NCBI GenBank assembly: GCA_032111745.1
Contig: JAULUH010000007.1
Location: 1 to 21,669 of the forward strand
Direction of reading: 5' to 3'
DNA: 21,669 nt
DNA from: JAULUH01 sp032111745
Lineage (GTDB): Bacteria > Chloroflexota > Anaerolineae > JAAEKA01
Part shown: in pieces, positions 1-6,863 of the stretch
How positions within the stretch are numbered: the stretch's first letter is position 1
Layout of the letters: every line of letters starts with the position of its first letter
Program-made: the position numbers and the translations under genes
The notes under the pieces: model-generated
The model's database searches: none
What the model was told of the DNA's origin: nothing
The model's input: the letters and a program-made list of their open reading frames with translations, nothing else

Positions 1-1098
1 GGTGAACCGGGTGACCAGGTCATAGACCGTGAGTGCCAGGTTGCTCTCCACCGGCATTACCAGCACCAGCCCCTGGGTCTTGCGGTCTTCGGTGAGCAGC
101 CCCATGCCCCGGCGAATGGCATCCCGCGGTGAGTGGATGGAGGCCGGCGCCCCGTGAATGTAGATCTCGCCGCTGTCGATGGGGTCGGCACCGAAGACAG
201 CCCGCGCCAACTCGGTGCGGCCGGCGCCCACCAGGCCGGCCAGTCCCAGGATTTCGCCCCGGTAAGCCGCAAAGGAGATATCGTGCAGCAGGTCTTTGCG
301 GGTGAGGCCCACCACGCGAAGAATCTCCTCCCCGCGATGGCCTTCCTCCTTGGGGAAGAGCTGACTGACGCTGCGGCCGACCATGGCTTGGATCAACTGG
401 GAACGGGACACGTCCTTGACCTCCCAGGTGCCGACGTTGCGGCCATCGCGCAGCACGGTGGCCCGGTCGGCGATCTGGTAGATCTCCTCGATGCGGTGGG
501 TGATGAGCACGATGCCGACGCCATCCCTGGCCAGGCCGCGCAGCTGGTCGAACAGCTGGTCGATCTCGTGGGGGGTCAGGGCGGAGGTGGGCTCGTCCAG
601 CACCAGGACCTCGGCCTCCCAGGAGAGAGCCTTGGCGATCTCGATCATCTGCTGCTGGGCGACGCTGAGCCGGCGTACCTGCTTGTGCAGGTCAAGGGTG
701 ACGCCCAGGCGCTCCAGCTGTTTGCGGGCATTGGCGTAGATCGAGCGCCACTCCAGCACGCTGCCCAGGCGGCGGTCCTCGCGGCCAAGGGCGATGTTCT
801 GGGCCGCGTTCATGTAGGGCACCAGGTTGAGCTCCTGGTGTACCATGGAGATGCCCTGCTGCAGGGCATGATGCGGGTTGCGGATATCCACTTTCTGGCC
901 ATGCAGGAGGATATCGCCGCTGTCGAGGGAGTAGGCGCCGAACAGGATGCGCATGAGCGTGGATTTGCCGGCGCCGTTTTCGCCCAGGAGCGCATGGACT
1001 TCGCCGGCGCGCAGCTGGAAGTCCACCGAGTCGAGGGCGCGCACTCCGGGGAAGTCCTTGGTGATCCCACGCATGTCCAGTAGAACCGCTTCGGTCAT
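1..1098 (-). CDS. Sugar ABC transporter ATP-binding protein (RbsA/XylG/MglA type), 3' end cut by window
   Basis: This is the energy-coupling ATPase of a carbohydrate ABC importer of the ribose/xylose/galactose type, which carries two ATP-binding domains in one chain of about 500 residues; 366 residues are present here. Visible in the first domain are Walker A GENGAGKST (about residues 39-47), Q-loop VHQEL (about 86-90), a signature region LSVAQQQ and Walker B VLVLDEPTS. The second domain begins with a degenerate Walker A, GLVGAGRTEL, and includes LLTEDRKTQGL, both typical of this subfamily. The ATG overlaps the TGA of the upstream oxidoreductase gene (ATGA), so the two are probably translationally coupled. 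The permease and substrate-binding protein are not in the window and may lie beyond the left edge. The substrate cannot be read from an ATPase. Family is certain; the sugar is unknown. Confidence 0.96.
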   Translation of the reverse strand, partial: MTEAVLLDMRGITKDFPGVRALDSVDFQLRAGEVHALLGENGAGKSTLMRILFGAYSLDSGDILLHGQKVDIRNPHHALQQGISMVHQELNLVPYMNAAQNIALGREDRRLGSVLEWRSIYANARKQLERLGVTLDLHKQVRRLSVAQQQMIEIAKALSWEAEVLVLDEPTSALTPHEIDQLFDQLRGLARDGVGIVLITHRIEEIYQIADRATVLRDGRNVGTWEVKDVSRSQLIQAMVGRSVSQLFPKEEGHRGEEILRVVGLTRKDLLHDISFAAYRGEILGLAGLVGAGRTELARAVFGADPIDSGEIYIHGAPASIHSPRDAIRRGMGLLTEDRKTQGLVLVMPVESNLALTVYDLVTRFT

Positions 1099-2243
1099 GG
1101 GCTCGTCTCCGGGTTCACGTCTGGCGCGTCGATCGCCACCCACTTACCTGTCGCTGCGGATCGGCAGGCTGCGTCCATCACCTCTTGCACGGCCAGCCCG
1201 TCGGCCAGCGATGGGGACGCGGCCTGATCGTCCCAGATGGCGCGCAGGAACTGGTACTGGCACTCCGTATGCGTACGCACGAAGCCCGGCATGGCTGTCC
1301 AATCGGGGGCCTTCTGGCCCGCGTAGCGCTGGACCGTCTCGACTTTGCGAAAGCCGCGCAGGGTGGTGTCCCCGGCGTCATAGACCTCCAGCCAGGCGGG
1401 GTCGCCCAGGCTGAAACGCAGGCTGCCGCGTTCGCCGTAGACCTCCAGCAGGAGGTCGTTGACCGCGCCGGTGGCAAAGCGGGTAGACTCGACAGTGCCC
1501 AGGCTGCCGCCGGCCATGCGCAGCTGCAGCAGGGCCAGGTCGTCGACGTCCACCTGGCCCATCTCGGCGGAGCCCGGCGCCAGCGGCCGCTCCTTGACGA
1601 GGGTCTCCAGCGTGGCGTTCACCGCGGCGAAGTCGCCCAGCAGCCAGTAGACCAGGTCCAGCACGTGGGATCCCAGGTCGAACAGGGCACCGCCGCCGGA
1701 GGCATCCTTGCGCAGGCGCCAGGTCAGGGGCTTCTGGGGGTCGGTGTAGCTGGAGCGGTAGTAGCGGCCGTAGAAGGAGAAGACGCGGCCGAGGAAGCCC
1801 TGGTCCACCAGCTGTTTGGCCTGCAAGAGGGCCGGAAAGAAGCGGTAGTTGAAGGTCATCTGGGTGAGGACGCCGGCCTCTTGCACGGCGGCGACCATGC
1901 GGCGGGCCGCATCCACGCCAGCCGCCAGCGGCTTCTCGCAGTAGATATGCTTGCCGGCTGCAGCTGCGGCCACGACCACCTCTTCGTGCTGGTCGTTGGG
2001 CAGGCAGCAGTCGATGGCGTCGACGTCGTCCCGGGCCAGCAGCTGACGATAGTCGGTGGTCCAGACGGGGCAGCCGATCTCGGCGGCAGCACGCTCGGCG
2101 GTCTGCGGGTGCCGGGTGGCCACGCCGACCAGGCGGACTGCGTCCGCCGGCAGGCCGTAATGGAACGGGATCGCGCGGTAGCCCAGGGCATGGACGCGGC
2201 CAATGCCTCCGTACCCGAGCAAGGCGATGCCTAGAGATCTCAT
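1095..2243 (-). CDS. Gfo/Idh/MocA-family NAD(P)-dependent oxidoreductase
   Basis: A 382-residue dehydrogenase of the glucose-fructose oxidoreductase / inositol 2-dehydrogenase family, which oxidises or reduces hydroxyl groups of sugars and cyclitols with NAD(P). The N-terminus has the Rossmann motif GYGGIGRVHALGY (about residues 10-22). The family's EKP motif with its catalytic-site lysine is at about 103-105 (HIYCEKPLAAG). A downstream segment GGGALFDLGSHVLDL matches the usual substrate-site helix with its histidine. I chose the ATG at 2243 rather than a TTG six bases upstream, because the AAGGGG ribosome site then sits about 10 nt away. The gene starts 7 bp after the epimerase-like gene ends and overlaps the ABC ATPase gene by 4 bp, so it is an operon member. 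It probably acts on the imported sugar or polyol; the exact substrate is unknown. Confidence 0.93.
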   Translation of the reverse strand: MRSLGIALLGYGGIGRVHALGYRAIPFHYGLPADAVRLVGVATRHPQTAERAAAEIGCPVWTTDYRQLLARDDVDAIDCCLPNDQHEEVVVAAAAAGKHIYCEKPLAAGVDAARRMVAAVQEAGVLTQMTFNYRFFPALLQAKQLVDQGFLGRVFSFYGRYYRSSYTDPQKPLTWRLRKDASGGGALFDLGSHVLDLVYWLLGDFAAVNATLETLVKERPLAPGSAEMGQVDVDDLALLQLRMAGGSLGTVESTRFATGAVNDLLLEVYGERGSLRFSLGDPAWLEVYDAGDTTLRGFRKVETVQRYAGQKAPDWTAMPGFVRTHTECQYQFLRAIWDDQAASPSLADGLAVQEVMDAACRSAATGKWVAIDAPDVNPETSP

Positions 2244-2250
2244 GGGCAAG

Positions 2251-3048
2251 CTACCCCTTTTTCAGGCCCTGGTCGTCGCGCCAGCGCTCGCTGGCCTGTT
2301 CCATCGTGGCCCGCAGCTTCTTGACGGCGGCTTCGATCTGGCCGGTGCCGGGCACGAACTTGCCCTGGGGGCCCTTGAGCAGCGGCGAGGAGAACTCGCC
2401 GACGGTCATGCCCACGCGGATGAAGTCCTCGACATTGCCGGCGTTGAGGCCGCCGTCCTCCATGAGGTCCATGCTGCCCTCCAGGCCGGCGGCCACGATC
2501 ATCTCGTGGAGCCGCCGGACGTTGTCGATCATGATGGGGTCCATGGTGTGGGGGCTCTTGCCGCTCTCGCGGACCCAGAAGTGGGCGCGGCTCTCGTATT
2601 CGATGATGTCGACATAAGGGAGGATGTATTGCTCGAAGGCGACGATGGGGGTGCCCTGCCAGGCCCACACGCCGGCCTTGAGGCCGAGGGCATCCTTGAT
2701 GTAGGTGATGGCCTGGATGGTGAGCTCGCCCATGGTCTCCAGGGGCAGGGTGATCAGGTTGACGCCCAGGTCGGCCATCTGCTTGAACACATCAAAGCTG
2801 GGGCGCACCATCTGCAGCTGGGCCTCGATCTCCAGGTTGGTGCTCTTGCGCACCGCCTCGAGGATGTCAAAGCCGCCGCGCGGCATGCCGAAGTCCATGT
2901 ACTTGCCGTCGCGCACCTCGACGTGGAACCAGTCGACGCCGGCGGCCTCCAGCTCCTGGACCTGGGCGCCCAGCACGGCGTTGTCGGCCCAGAACAGACC
3001 GGCGGCGATCTTGACCTGTCGTCCGACCTCTCCGATTTTGCCTGTCAC
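2251..3048 (-). CDS. Ribulose-phosphate 3-epimerase-like TIM-barrel protein with altered active site
   Basis: A 265-residue protein of the ribulose-phosphate 3-epimerase (Rpe/AlsE) fold family, which interconverts epimers of ketose phosphates using a metal in a TIM barrel. The frame aligns along its length: FHVEVRDGKYM corresponds to the Rpe motif HxDxMD, IEAQLQMVRPS to the Rpe segment DVHLMVKP, and MDLMEDGGLNAGN to the EVDGG strand. By eye the second ligand is E instead of D and the conserved H of DVHLM is Q. The glycine-rich phosphate loop NPGFGGQ has no clear counterpart; EYESRAHFWVRESG is there instead. Start: GTG at 3048 with AGGAG eight bases upstream; the longer frame to 3138 would run into the regulator gene. 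Located between regulator and oxidoreductase in a sugar operon. Family is probable; the reaction is open. Confidence 0.85.
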   Translation of the reverse strand: MTGKIGEVGRQVKIAAGLFWADNAVLGAQVQELEAAGVDWFHVEVRDGKYMDFGMPRGGFDILEAVRKSTNLEIEAQLQMVRPSFDVFKQMADLGVNLITLPLETMGELTIQAITYIKDALGLKAGVWAWQGTPIVAFEQYILPYVDIIEYESRAHFWVRESGKSPHTMDPIMIDNVRRLHEMIVAAGLEGSMDLMEDGGLNAGNVEDFIRVGMTVGEFSSPLLKGPQGKFVPGTGQIEAAVKKLRATMEQASERWRDDQGLKKG

Positions 3049-3101
3049 AATGAGTTCTCCTGTCTTTTGTGGTTGTGGCCTGGCGGATGTGGGCCAGGAT
3101 T

Positions 3102-4088
3102 CTATTGGGGGACGGATTCGCGCAGCCCGGACGTGCAAGCCTCAAGCCGCAAGACCTCGGTGGCGGCCTGGTCGTCGGTGCAGAGCACGGTGATCGTGCC
3201 CGCACGGAGGGCACCCAGGATTGCCGGACCTTTGGCAGCTCCGGCGGCAGTGGCAATGGTCTTGGGAATGCGCGCCAACTCCTCCAGGGTAATGCCGATG
3301 ACGCGCTGGTTGTAAGCACATGGCACCAGGGCGCCATGGATATCGAAGATCTGGCCTCCGATGTCGCCCACGGCGCCGGCCCGGCGCAGGATGGCGAGGT
3401 CGTCAGGACCAAGGAAGCCGGCGCGAGCGAAGGTCGAGGATGCCGCGTCGAGGTCGCCAATGCCCAGCAGCGCCACGTCGGCCGCGCGGGCGGCATCAAG
3501 AGTGCGCTGGATGTCCGGTTGGCGGCGCAGCACCTCCGCCGCCTCCGCGCTGTCCGCCATCATGGGTGAGGTTAGATAGAGCACCTCGCCGCCCAGCTTA
3601 TGGGCCATCTGGCGGGCCAGGGAGGCACTGTCCTCTTCCTGCGGCCCGAACGGCGTGCTGCCCATGGCCTGGGCGACCCGCACCTGGGCCCGGAACTCTG
3701 GGCGGATGGCGCGAATCACCGCGTGGGTCGTGCGGCCGAGGCAGACGGCCAGGGTCAAGCCGTCCTGGAGAGCCCCCTCCAGATAGCGCGCAGTGAGCTG
3801 GCCCACACGCTGCATGGCAGGCGAATGGGCGGCAGGTGAGGTCTTGACCACCAGGGCGTCGGAGAGACCGAAGCGCTGGTGTAATAGCTCTTCAAGCTGA
3901 GGATCGCGGGCGATGGGCCAGGCAATGGAGAACTGGACGATTTGGGCGGCGCGCGCTTCCTTGAGCAGGCGGTGAACTTTCACCCGGGAGAGGCCAAGGT
4001 ACGCGGCGATGGCGTCCTGGGTCATCTCCTGCTCGTAGTACATGGCGGCTGTGCGAGCCAGTAGCTCGTGATGGCTCTCGTCCAGCAT
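3102..4088 (-). CDS. SorC/DeoR-type sugar-responsive transcriptional regulator
   Basis: A 328-residue regulator of the SorC family: an N-terminal helix-turn-helix (about residues 22-43, MTQDAIAAYLGLSRVKVHRL) and a C-terminal phospho-sugar-binding domain related to sugar isomerases. The effector domain carries AVCLGRTTHAVIRAI, VAQAMGS and VALLGIGDLD, then DIGGQIFDIHGALVPCAYNQRVIGI near the end, all usual in this family. Its length is normal. It is the first gene of the operon, 53 bp ahead of the epimerase-like gene, with a weak AGGA ribosome site eight bases before the ATG. A consensus promoter and a palindrome at the predicted transcription start lie directly upstream, so autoregulation with induction by a sugar or sugar phosphate is likely. 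The inducer is probably an intermediate made by the operon's own enzymes. Confidence 0.94.
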   Translation of the reverse strand: MLDESHHELLARTAAMYYEQEMTQDAIAAYLGLSRVKVHRLLKEARAAQIVQFSIAWPIARDPQLEELLHQRFGLSDALVVKTSPAAHSPAMQRVGQLTARYLEGALQDGLTLAVCLGRTTHAVIRAIRPEFRAQVRVAQAMGSTPFGPQEEDSASLARQMAHKLGGEVLYLTSPMMADSAEAAEVLRRQPDIQRTLDAARAADVALLGIGDLDAASSTFARAGFLGPDDLAILRRAGAVGDIGGQIFDIHGALVPCAYNQRVIGITLEELARIPKTIATAAGAAKGPAILGALRAGTITVLCTDDQAATEVLRLEACTSGLRESVPQ

Positions 4089-4124
4089 GAGGGAGTCCTG
4101 CGACTGTGCAAGTGTTCAGTTGAT

Positions 4125-4136
4125 GTGCAATTGCAC
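4125..4136. promoter_or_regulatory. Candidate SorC-type operator
   Basis: The 12-bp perfect palindrome GTGCAATTGCAC lies directly downstream of the -10 box and covers the predicted transcription start. The half-site GTGCAA recurs 19 bp away at 4106-4111 in the same orientation, close to two helical turns. The placement fits a repressor that blocks initiation. That the SorC-type protein binds here is inference. Confidence 0.6.
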
Positions 4137-4138
4137 GA

Positions 4139-4168
4139 ATTATAAACCTAGACTGAGCGCGTTGTCAA
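4139..4168 (-). promoter_or_regulatory. Consensus sigma-70-type promoter of the sugar operon
   Basis: Read on the minus strand: TTGACA (4163-4168), an 18-bp spacer and TATAAT (4139-4144). Both hexamers match the consensus exactly. The predicted start, near 4132, leaves a leader of about 44 nt before the regulator ATG. Confidence 0.85.
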
Positions 4169-4178
4169 GGAGTTCTTT

Positions 4179-4256
4179 TCACCACGGACGAACACAGACG
4201 GGCACGGGCTCTGGAAGCTTACCGCAAAGGCGCAGAGAGCGCAGAGGAGAAGCAGG
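4179..4256. repeat. Intergenic repeat-like sequence with short internal periodicity
   Basis: This gene-free stretch between sdaAA and the sugar-operon promoter contains CCACGGACGAACACAGACG followed by CCGCAAAGGCGCAGAGAGCGCAGAGG, here quoted only in part: the unit GCGCAGAGA/GCGCAGAGG occurs twice in tandem. Sequences of this style are scattered between genes in many environmental bacterial genomes. No coding potential is seen. Confidence 0.4.
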
Positions 4257-4311
4257 ACCGGAGGAGCCGGAGCGGATGCGAAGGGCATGGAGAGGCTTTC
4301 AGGCAGCCGTA

Positions 4312-5205
4312 TCAGCCATCCCGCAATGCTTTATCCTGCCAGACCATCTGGGCCAGGCGGCGGCCGGTGGGGGTGGCGGCGAGACCGCCCAGGGCGGTCT
4401 CCTTGAAGCGCTCGTCCATGCGCCGGCCGATCTGGGCCATGGCGTCGATCACCTCATCGGCCGGGATGACGCTCTCCACGCCGGCCAGGGCCAGGTCCAC
4501 GGCGATGAAACACTGGGCCGTGCCGGCGGCGTTGCGTTTGACGCAGGGCACTTCTACCAGCCCGGCCACCGGGTCGCACACCAGGCCCAGCATGTTCTTC
4601 ATGGTGATGGCGACGGCGTGGGCCGACTGGTGGGGGGTGCCGCCCAGCAGCTCCACCGCCGCGCCGGCCGCCATGCAGGCCGCGCTGCCGGTCTCGGCCT
4701 GGCAGCCCCCCGCGGCGCCTGACACGTGGGCCCGGCGCACGATGACGGCGCCGATGCCGCTGGCGGTGAACAAGGCCCGGACCAGGTCCTCGTCGGCGAG
4801 GCCCCGGGCCTCCTGCAGGGTGAGGAGCACGGCGGGCAGGATGCCGGCGGAGCCCGCAGTGGGCGTGGCCACGATGCAACCCATGCCGGCGTTAACCTCG
4901 TTGACCGCCATCGCTCGCGCGACGGCTCGGCTCAGAATCGGGCCGGTCAGCGGCACATGGCCGTCGTCCAGCCAGTTCCAGAACTTGTAGGCGTTGCCGC
5001 CGCTGATGCCGCTGATGGACATCACGGGCTCGCCGATCCCCTGGGCCGCGGCACGCTGCATGATCTCCAGCCGCCGCCGCATGCGAGCCAGCACGTGCTC
5101 TCGGCCCTTGCCGCTGTGCTCTATCTCGGTTTCTATGGCGATCTCGCTCAGGGGCTGGTTGCGCCCGGCAGCCAGCTCGATCATCTGGGCAATGGAATCG
5201 AACAT
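4312..5205 (-). CDS. sdaAA: L-serine ammonia-lyase, iron-sulfur type, alpha subunit
   Basis: The catalytic subunit of two-subunit L-serine dehydratase, which turns L-serine into pyruvate and ammonia with a [4Fe-4S] cluster, in the cytoplasm. The 297 residues match the family's usual length of about 290. Diagnostic motifs in order are SISGISGGNAYKFW (about 63-76), NEVNAGMGCIVATPTAGSAG (102-121), SGAAGGCQAETGSAA (162-176), and LGLVCDPVAGLVEVPC (206-221). The cysteines at about 168, 210 and 221 are the probable cluster ligands. It starts 11 bp after the beta subunit gene, with GAGG nine bases before the ATG, so the two are co-transcribed. It is the last gene of the run. Confidence 0.97.
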   Translation of the reverse strand: MFDSIAQMIELAAGRNQPLSEIAIETEIEHSGKGREHVLARMRRRLEIMQRAAAQGIGEPVMSISGISGGNAYKFWNWLDDGHVPLTGPILSRAVARAMAVNEVNAGMGCIVATPTAGSAGILPAVLLTLQEARGLADEDLVRALFTASGIGAVIVRRAHVSGAAGGCQAETGSAACMAAGAAVELLGGTPHQSAHAVAITMKNMLGLVCDPVAGLVEVPCVKRNAAGTAQCFIAVDLALAGVESVIPADEVIDAMAQIGRRMDERFKETALGGLAATPTGRRLAQMVWQDKALRDG

Positions 5206-5216
5206 CGGTCTTTACC

Positions 5217-5860
5217 TCACACATCTACCTTCGGTATCTGCCGTACCCAGCGCACCCAGGGATAGTCCTCGAAGGCCTCCAGAATCTGCGGGTCCACGAC
5301 GNNNNNNNNNNGCGCTCGACCCGCAGGAAGGCGATGTTGATACCCTGGCGGGCCAGCCAGCCGGTGACGGCGTTGATCGTGCCGGGCCGGTCCTCGGCCA
5401 CCACTAACAGCGTGTCGTACTCGCAGCCGAAGTTCACGTCATAGCCGTCGACGTTGGTGATCTCCACCAGGCCACCGCCGATGGAGCAGCCGGTGACCTC
5501 CACGGTGTGGCGGCTGTCGGTCAGGGTGAGGCGAGCGGTGTTGGGATGCGCGTCCTCGCCCAGGTCGATCTCCTCGAAGCGGAAACGCAGGCCGGCGGCC
5601 GCGGCCAGCACGAAGCTCTGGCGCAGCCGGGGGTCGTCGGTAGCCAGGCCCAGCAGCCCGGCCACGAGGCCGCGATCGGTGCCGTGGCCGTGGCCAGTCT
5701 GCGCGAAGGAGCCGTGGAGCCCGATCACCGCTTCTTCGGGAAGTCCGCCCAGGATGGCCCGGGCCACCTGGCCCAGCCGCACCGCACCCGCGGTGTGGGA
5801 GCTGGATGGCCCGACCATGATGGGCCCGATGATGTCGAAGGCGGAGACATCGCGTGTCAT
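5217..5860 (-). CDS. sdaAB: L-serine ammonia-lyase, iron-sulfur type, beta subunit (interrupted by an assembly gap)
   Basis: The regulatory or structural partner of SdaAA. The N-terminal part has the family signature GPSSSHTAGAVRLG (about residues 17-30) and GSFAQTGHGHGTDRGLVAGL. The C-terminal ACT-type domain begins near residue 148 (YDTLLVVAEDRPGTINAV). Ten Ns interrupt it at 5302-5311. Upstream of the gap there are exactly 183 codons ending FLRVER. Downstream the frame resumes as VVDPQILEAFEDYPWV and ends with TGA at 5217-5219. The frame read straight through the Ns gives a nonsense tail, so the ten Ns do not represent the true gap length. Start: ATG at 5860, preceding the conserved FDIIGPIMVGPSSSHT. 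It lies 19 bp after the GNAT gene. Confidence 0.94.
5302..5311. other. Assembly gap of ten Ns inside sdaAB
   Basis: Ten Ns with intact SdaAB coding on both sides but in different frames. Ten is 1 modulo 3, whereas restoring the frame needs a length of 2 modulo 3. Family comparison suggests about 15-16 residues, some 47-50 nt, are missing. Confidence 0.97.
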
Positions 5861-5879
5861 GGGCGCGTGGTCCTTGCCA

Positions 5880-6335
5880 TCATGTGGCCTTGGGCCGGAA
5901 GATCTGCATCCATCGTTCCGGATGATCCAACTCGACGAAGCCGAGCTTGCGATAGAACTCCTGGGCATCCAGGGTGGTCAGCAAGACCCGGCGCAGCCCG
6001 TTGATCTGGGGATGGTCCAGAACGCACTGGATCAGCCACTGGCCCAACCCCTGGCCCTGGTAGGGCTCCAGCACGTAGACGTCCATCAGGTAGGCGAAAC
6101 GCACGGTGTCGGTGACCAGGCGGGCGTAGCCGATCTGGCGGTCATAGTGGAAGAGCCCGAAGCACAGGGAGTGCCGCATGGCCTGTTCGACGGTGGCGCG
6201 GTCGATGCCGGTCGCCCAATAGGACTGTGCCAGGTAGGCCTGGATGGCGTCGACGTCCATGCGGTCCTGCCGGGTGGTCACCGTGTAGCCGTCGCGCTGC
6301 CACTCCTGGGGTGACGCGGAATGGTCTGGATGCAT
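5880..6335 (-). CDS. GNAT-family N-acetyltransferase
   Basis: A 151-residue acetyltransferase of the GNAT superfamily, which moves an acetyl group from acetyl-CoA to an amine. The acetyl-CoA-binding motif A is clear: DVYVLEPYQGQGLGQWLI, with Q-x-x-G-x-G at about residues 93-98. It is followed by LLTTLDAQEFYRKLGFVEL, the usual C-terminal strand and YxKLGF segment. The substrate cannot be told. It begins 6 bp after the stop of the membrane-protein gene, with GGGAAAG before the ATG, and is followed 19 bp later by sdaAB. It is probably part of one transcript, but nothing in the sequence links its activity to serine catabolism. Confidence 0.92.
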   Translation of the reverse strand: MHPDHSASPQEWQRDGYTVTTRQDRMDVDAIQAYLAQSYWATGIDRATVEQAMRHSLCFGLFHYDRQIGYARLVTDTVRFAYLMDVYVLEPYQGQGLGQWLIQCVLDHPQINGLRRVLLTTLDAQEFYRKLGFVELDHPERWMQIFRPKAT

Positions 6336-6341
6336 CTTTCC

Positions 6342-6824
6342 CTACCTGTCTGGTGACACGCCATACGCCACCCGGGTCGGCCGCCACAAGAGGTAGACCA
6401 GGCCCAGCAGGGGTTGGATCAGCGGGAAGAAGCCGTAGTCGCGGCCGAAGTAGCTCCACGCGGTGTGGCCGATGACGTCAGGCATCGTGATGCTCAACAT
6501 GCCGACGACCAGCACCCCGACAAACTCAATGCTGAGCGCGGTCACCGATAGCCGCCAGGCCCAGGGCTTGCGGATGAAGAAGCCGACAGCGGCCACCAGG
6601 TAGAGCGCGGCCGAGACCGTGGTCAGTAGAGGGGCCAGCCGGTTGGTGACGCCCTCTTTGAAGAAGAGCTGGTAGAGCCCGCGGGCGCCGGTGGATAGCG
6701 CCAGCAGGGGATAGGAGATGCCCAGGATATAGCCGATCAGGCTGAGGATGCGGGCCTTGGTGTCCTGGGGCTGGTCGGGGGCTGGCTGGGCCACTGGCTC
6801 CAGCTGTGGATTGGACTGTGACAT
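6342..6824 (-). CDS. Four-helix integral membrane protein, function unknown
   Basis: A 160-residue protein. A polar, proline-rich N-terminus (residues 1-23) is followed by four hydrophobic segments: about 27-42 (ILSLIGYILGISYPLL), 64-83 (APLLTTVSAALYLVAAVGFF), 91-113 (LSVTALSIEFVGVLVVGML) and 131-146 (FFPLIQPLLGLVYLLW). I do not recognise the family. It starts 39 bp after the MFS gene ends, with GAGG five bases ahead of the ATG, and its stop is 6 bp before the GNAT start, so it reads as a member of the same operon. No catalytic or binding motif is visible. Confidence 0.82.
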   Translation of the reverse strand: MSQSNPQLEPVAQPAPDQPQDTKARILSLIGYILGISYPLLALSTGARGLYQLFFKEGVTNRLAPLLTTVSAALYLVAAVGFFIRKPWAWRLSVTALSIEFVGVLVVGMLSITMPDVIGHTAWSYFGRDYGFFPLIQPLLGLVYLLWRPTRVAYGVSPDR

Positions 6825-6863
6825 CGTTGCCTCATGAGGCCGGTGGCAAAGGCCGGCCGCGCT

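Noticed and set aside
133..1083. 316-codon plus-strand open frame
   Set aside because: It lies wholly antisense to the ABC ATPase, whose motifs are clear; the frame is a GC-rich shadow.
1185..3315. Long plus-strand frames over the oxidoreductase and epimerase-like genes
   Set aside because: Both are antisense shadows of genes with recognisable motifs, ribosome sites and operon spacing.
4087..4722. 211-codon plus-strand frame starting in the sugar-operon promoter
   Set aside because: Its second half is antisense to sdaAA and its first half covers the promoter and repeat-like region; no family motif.
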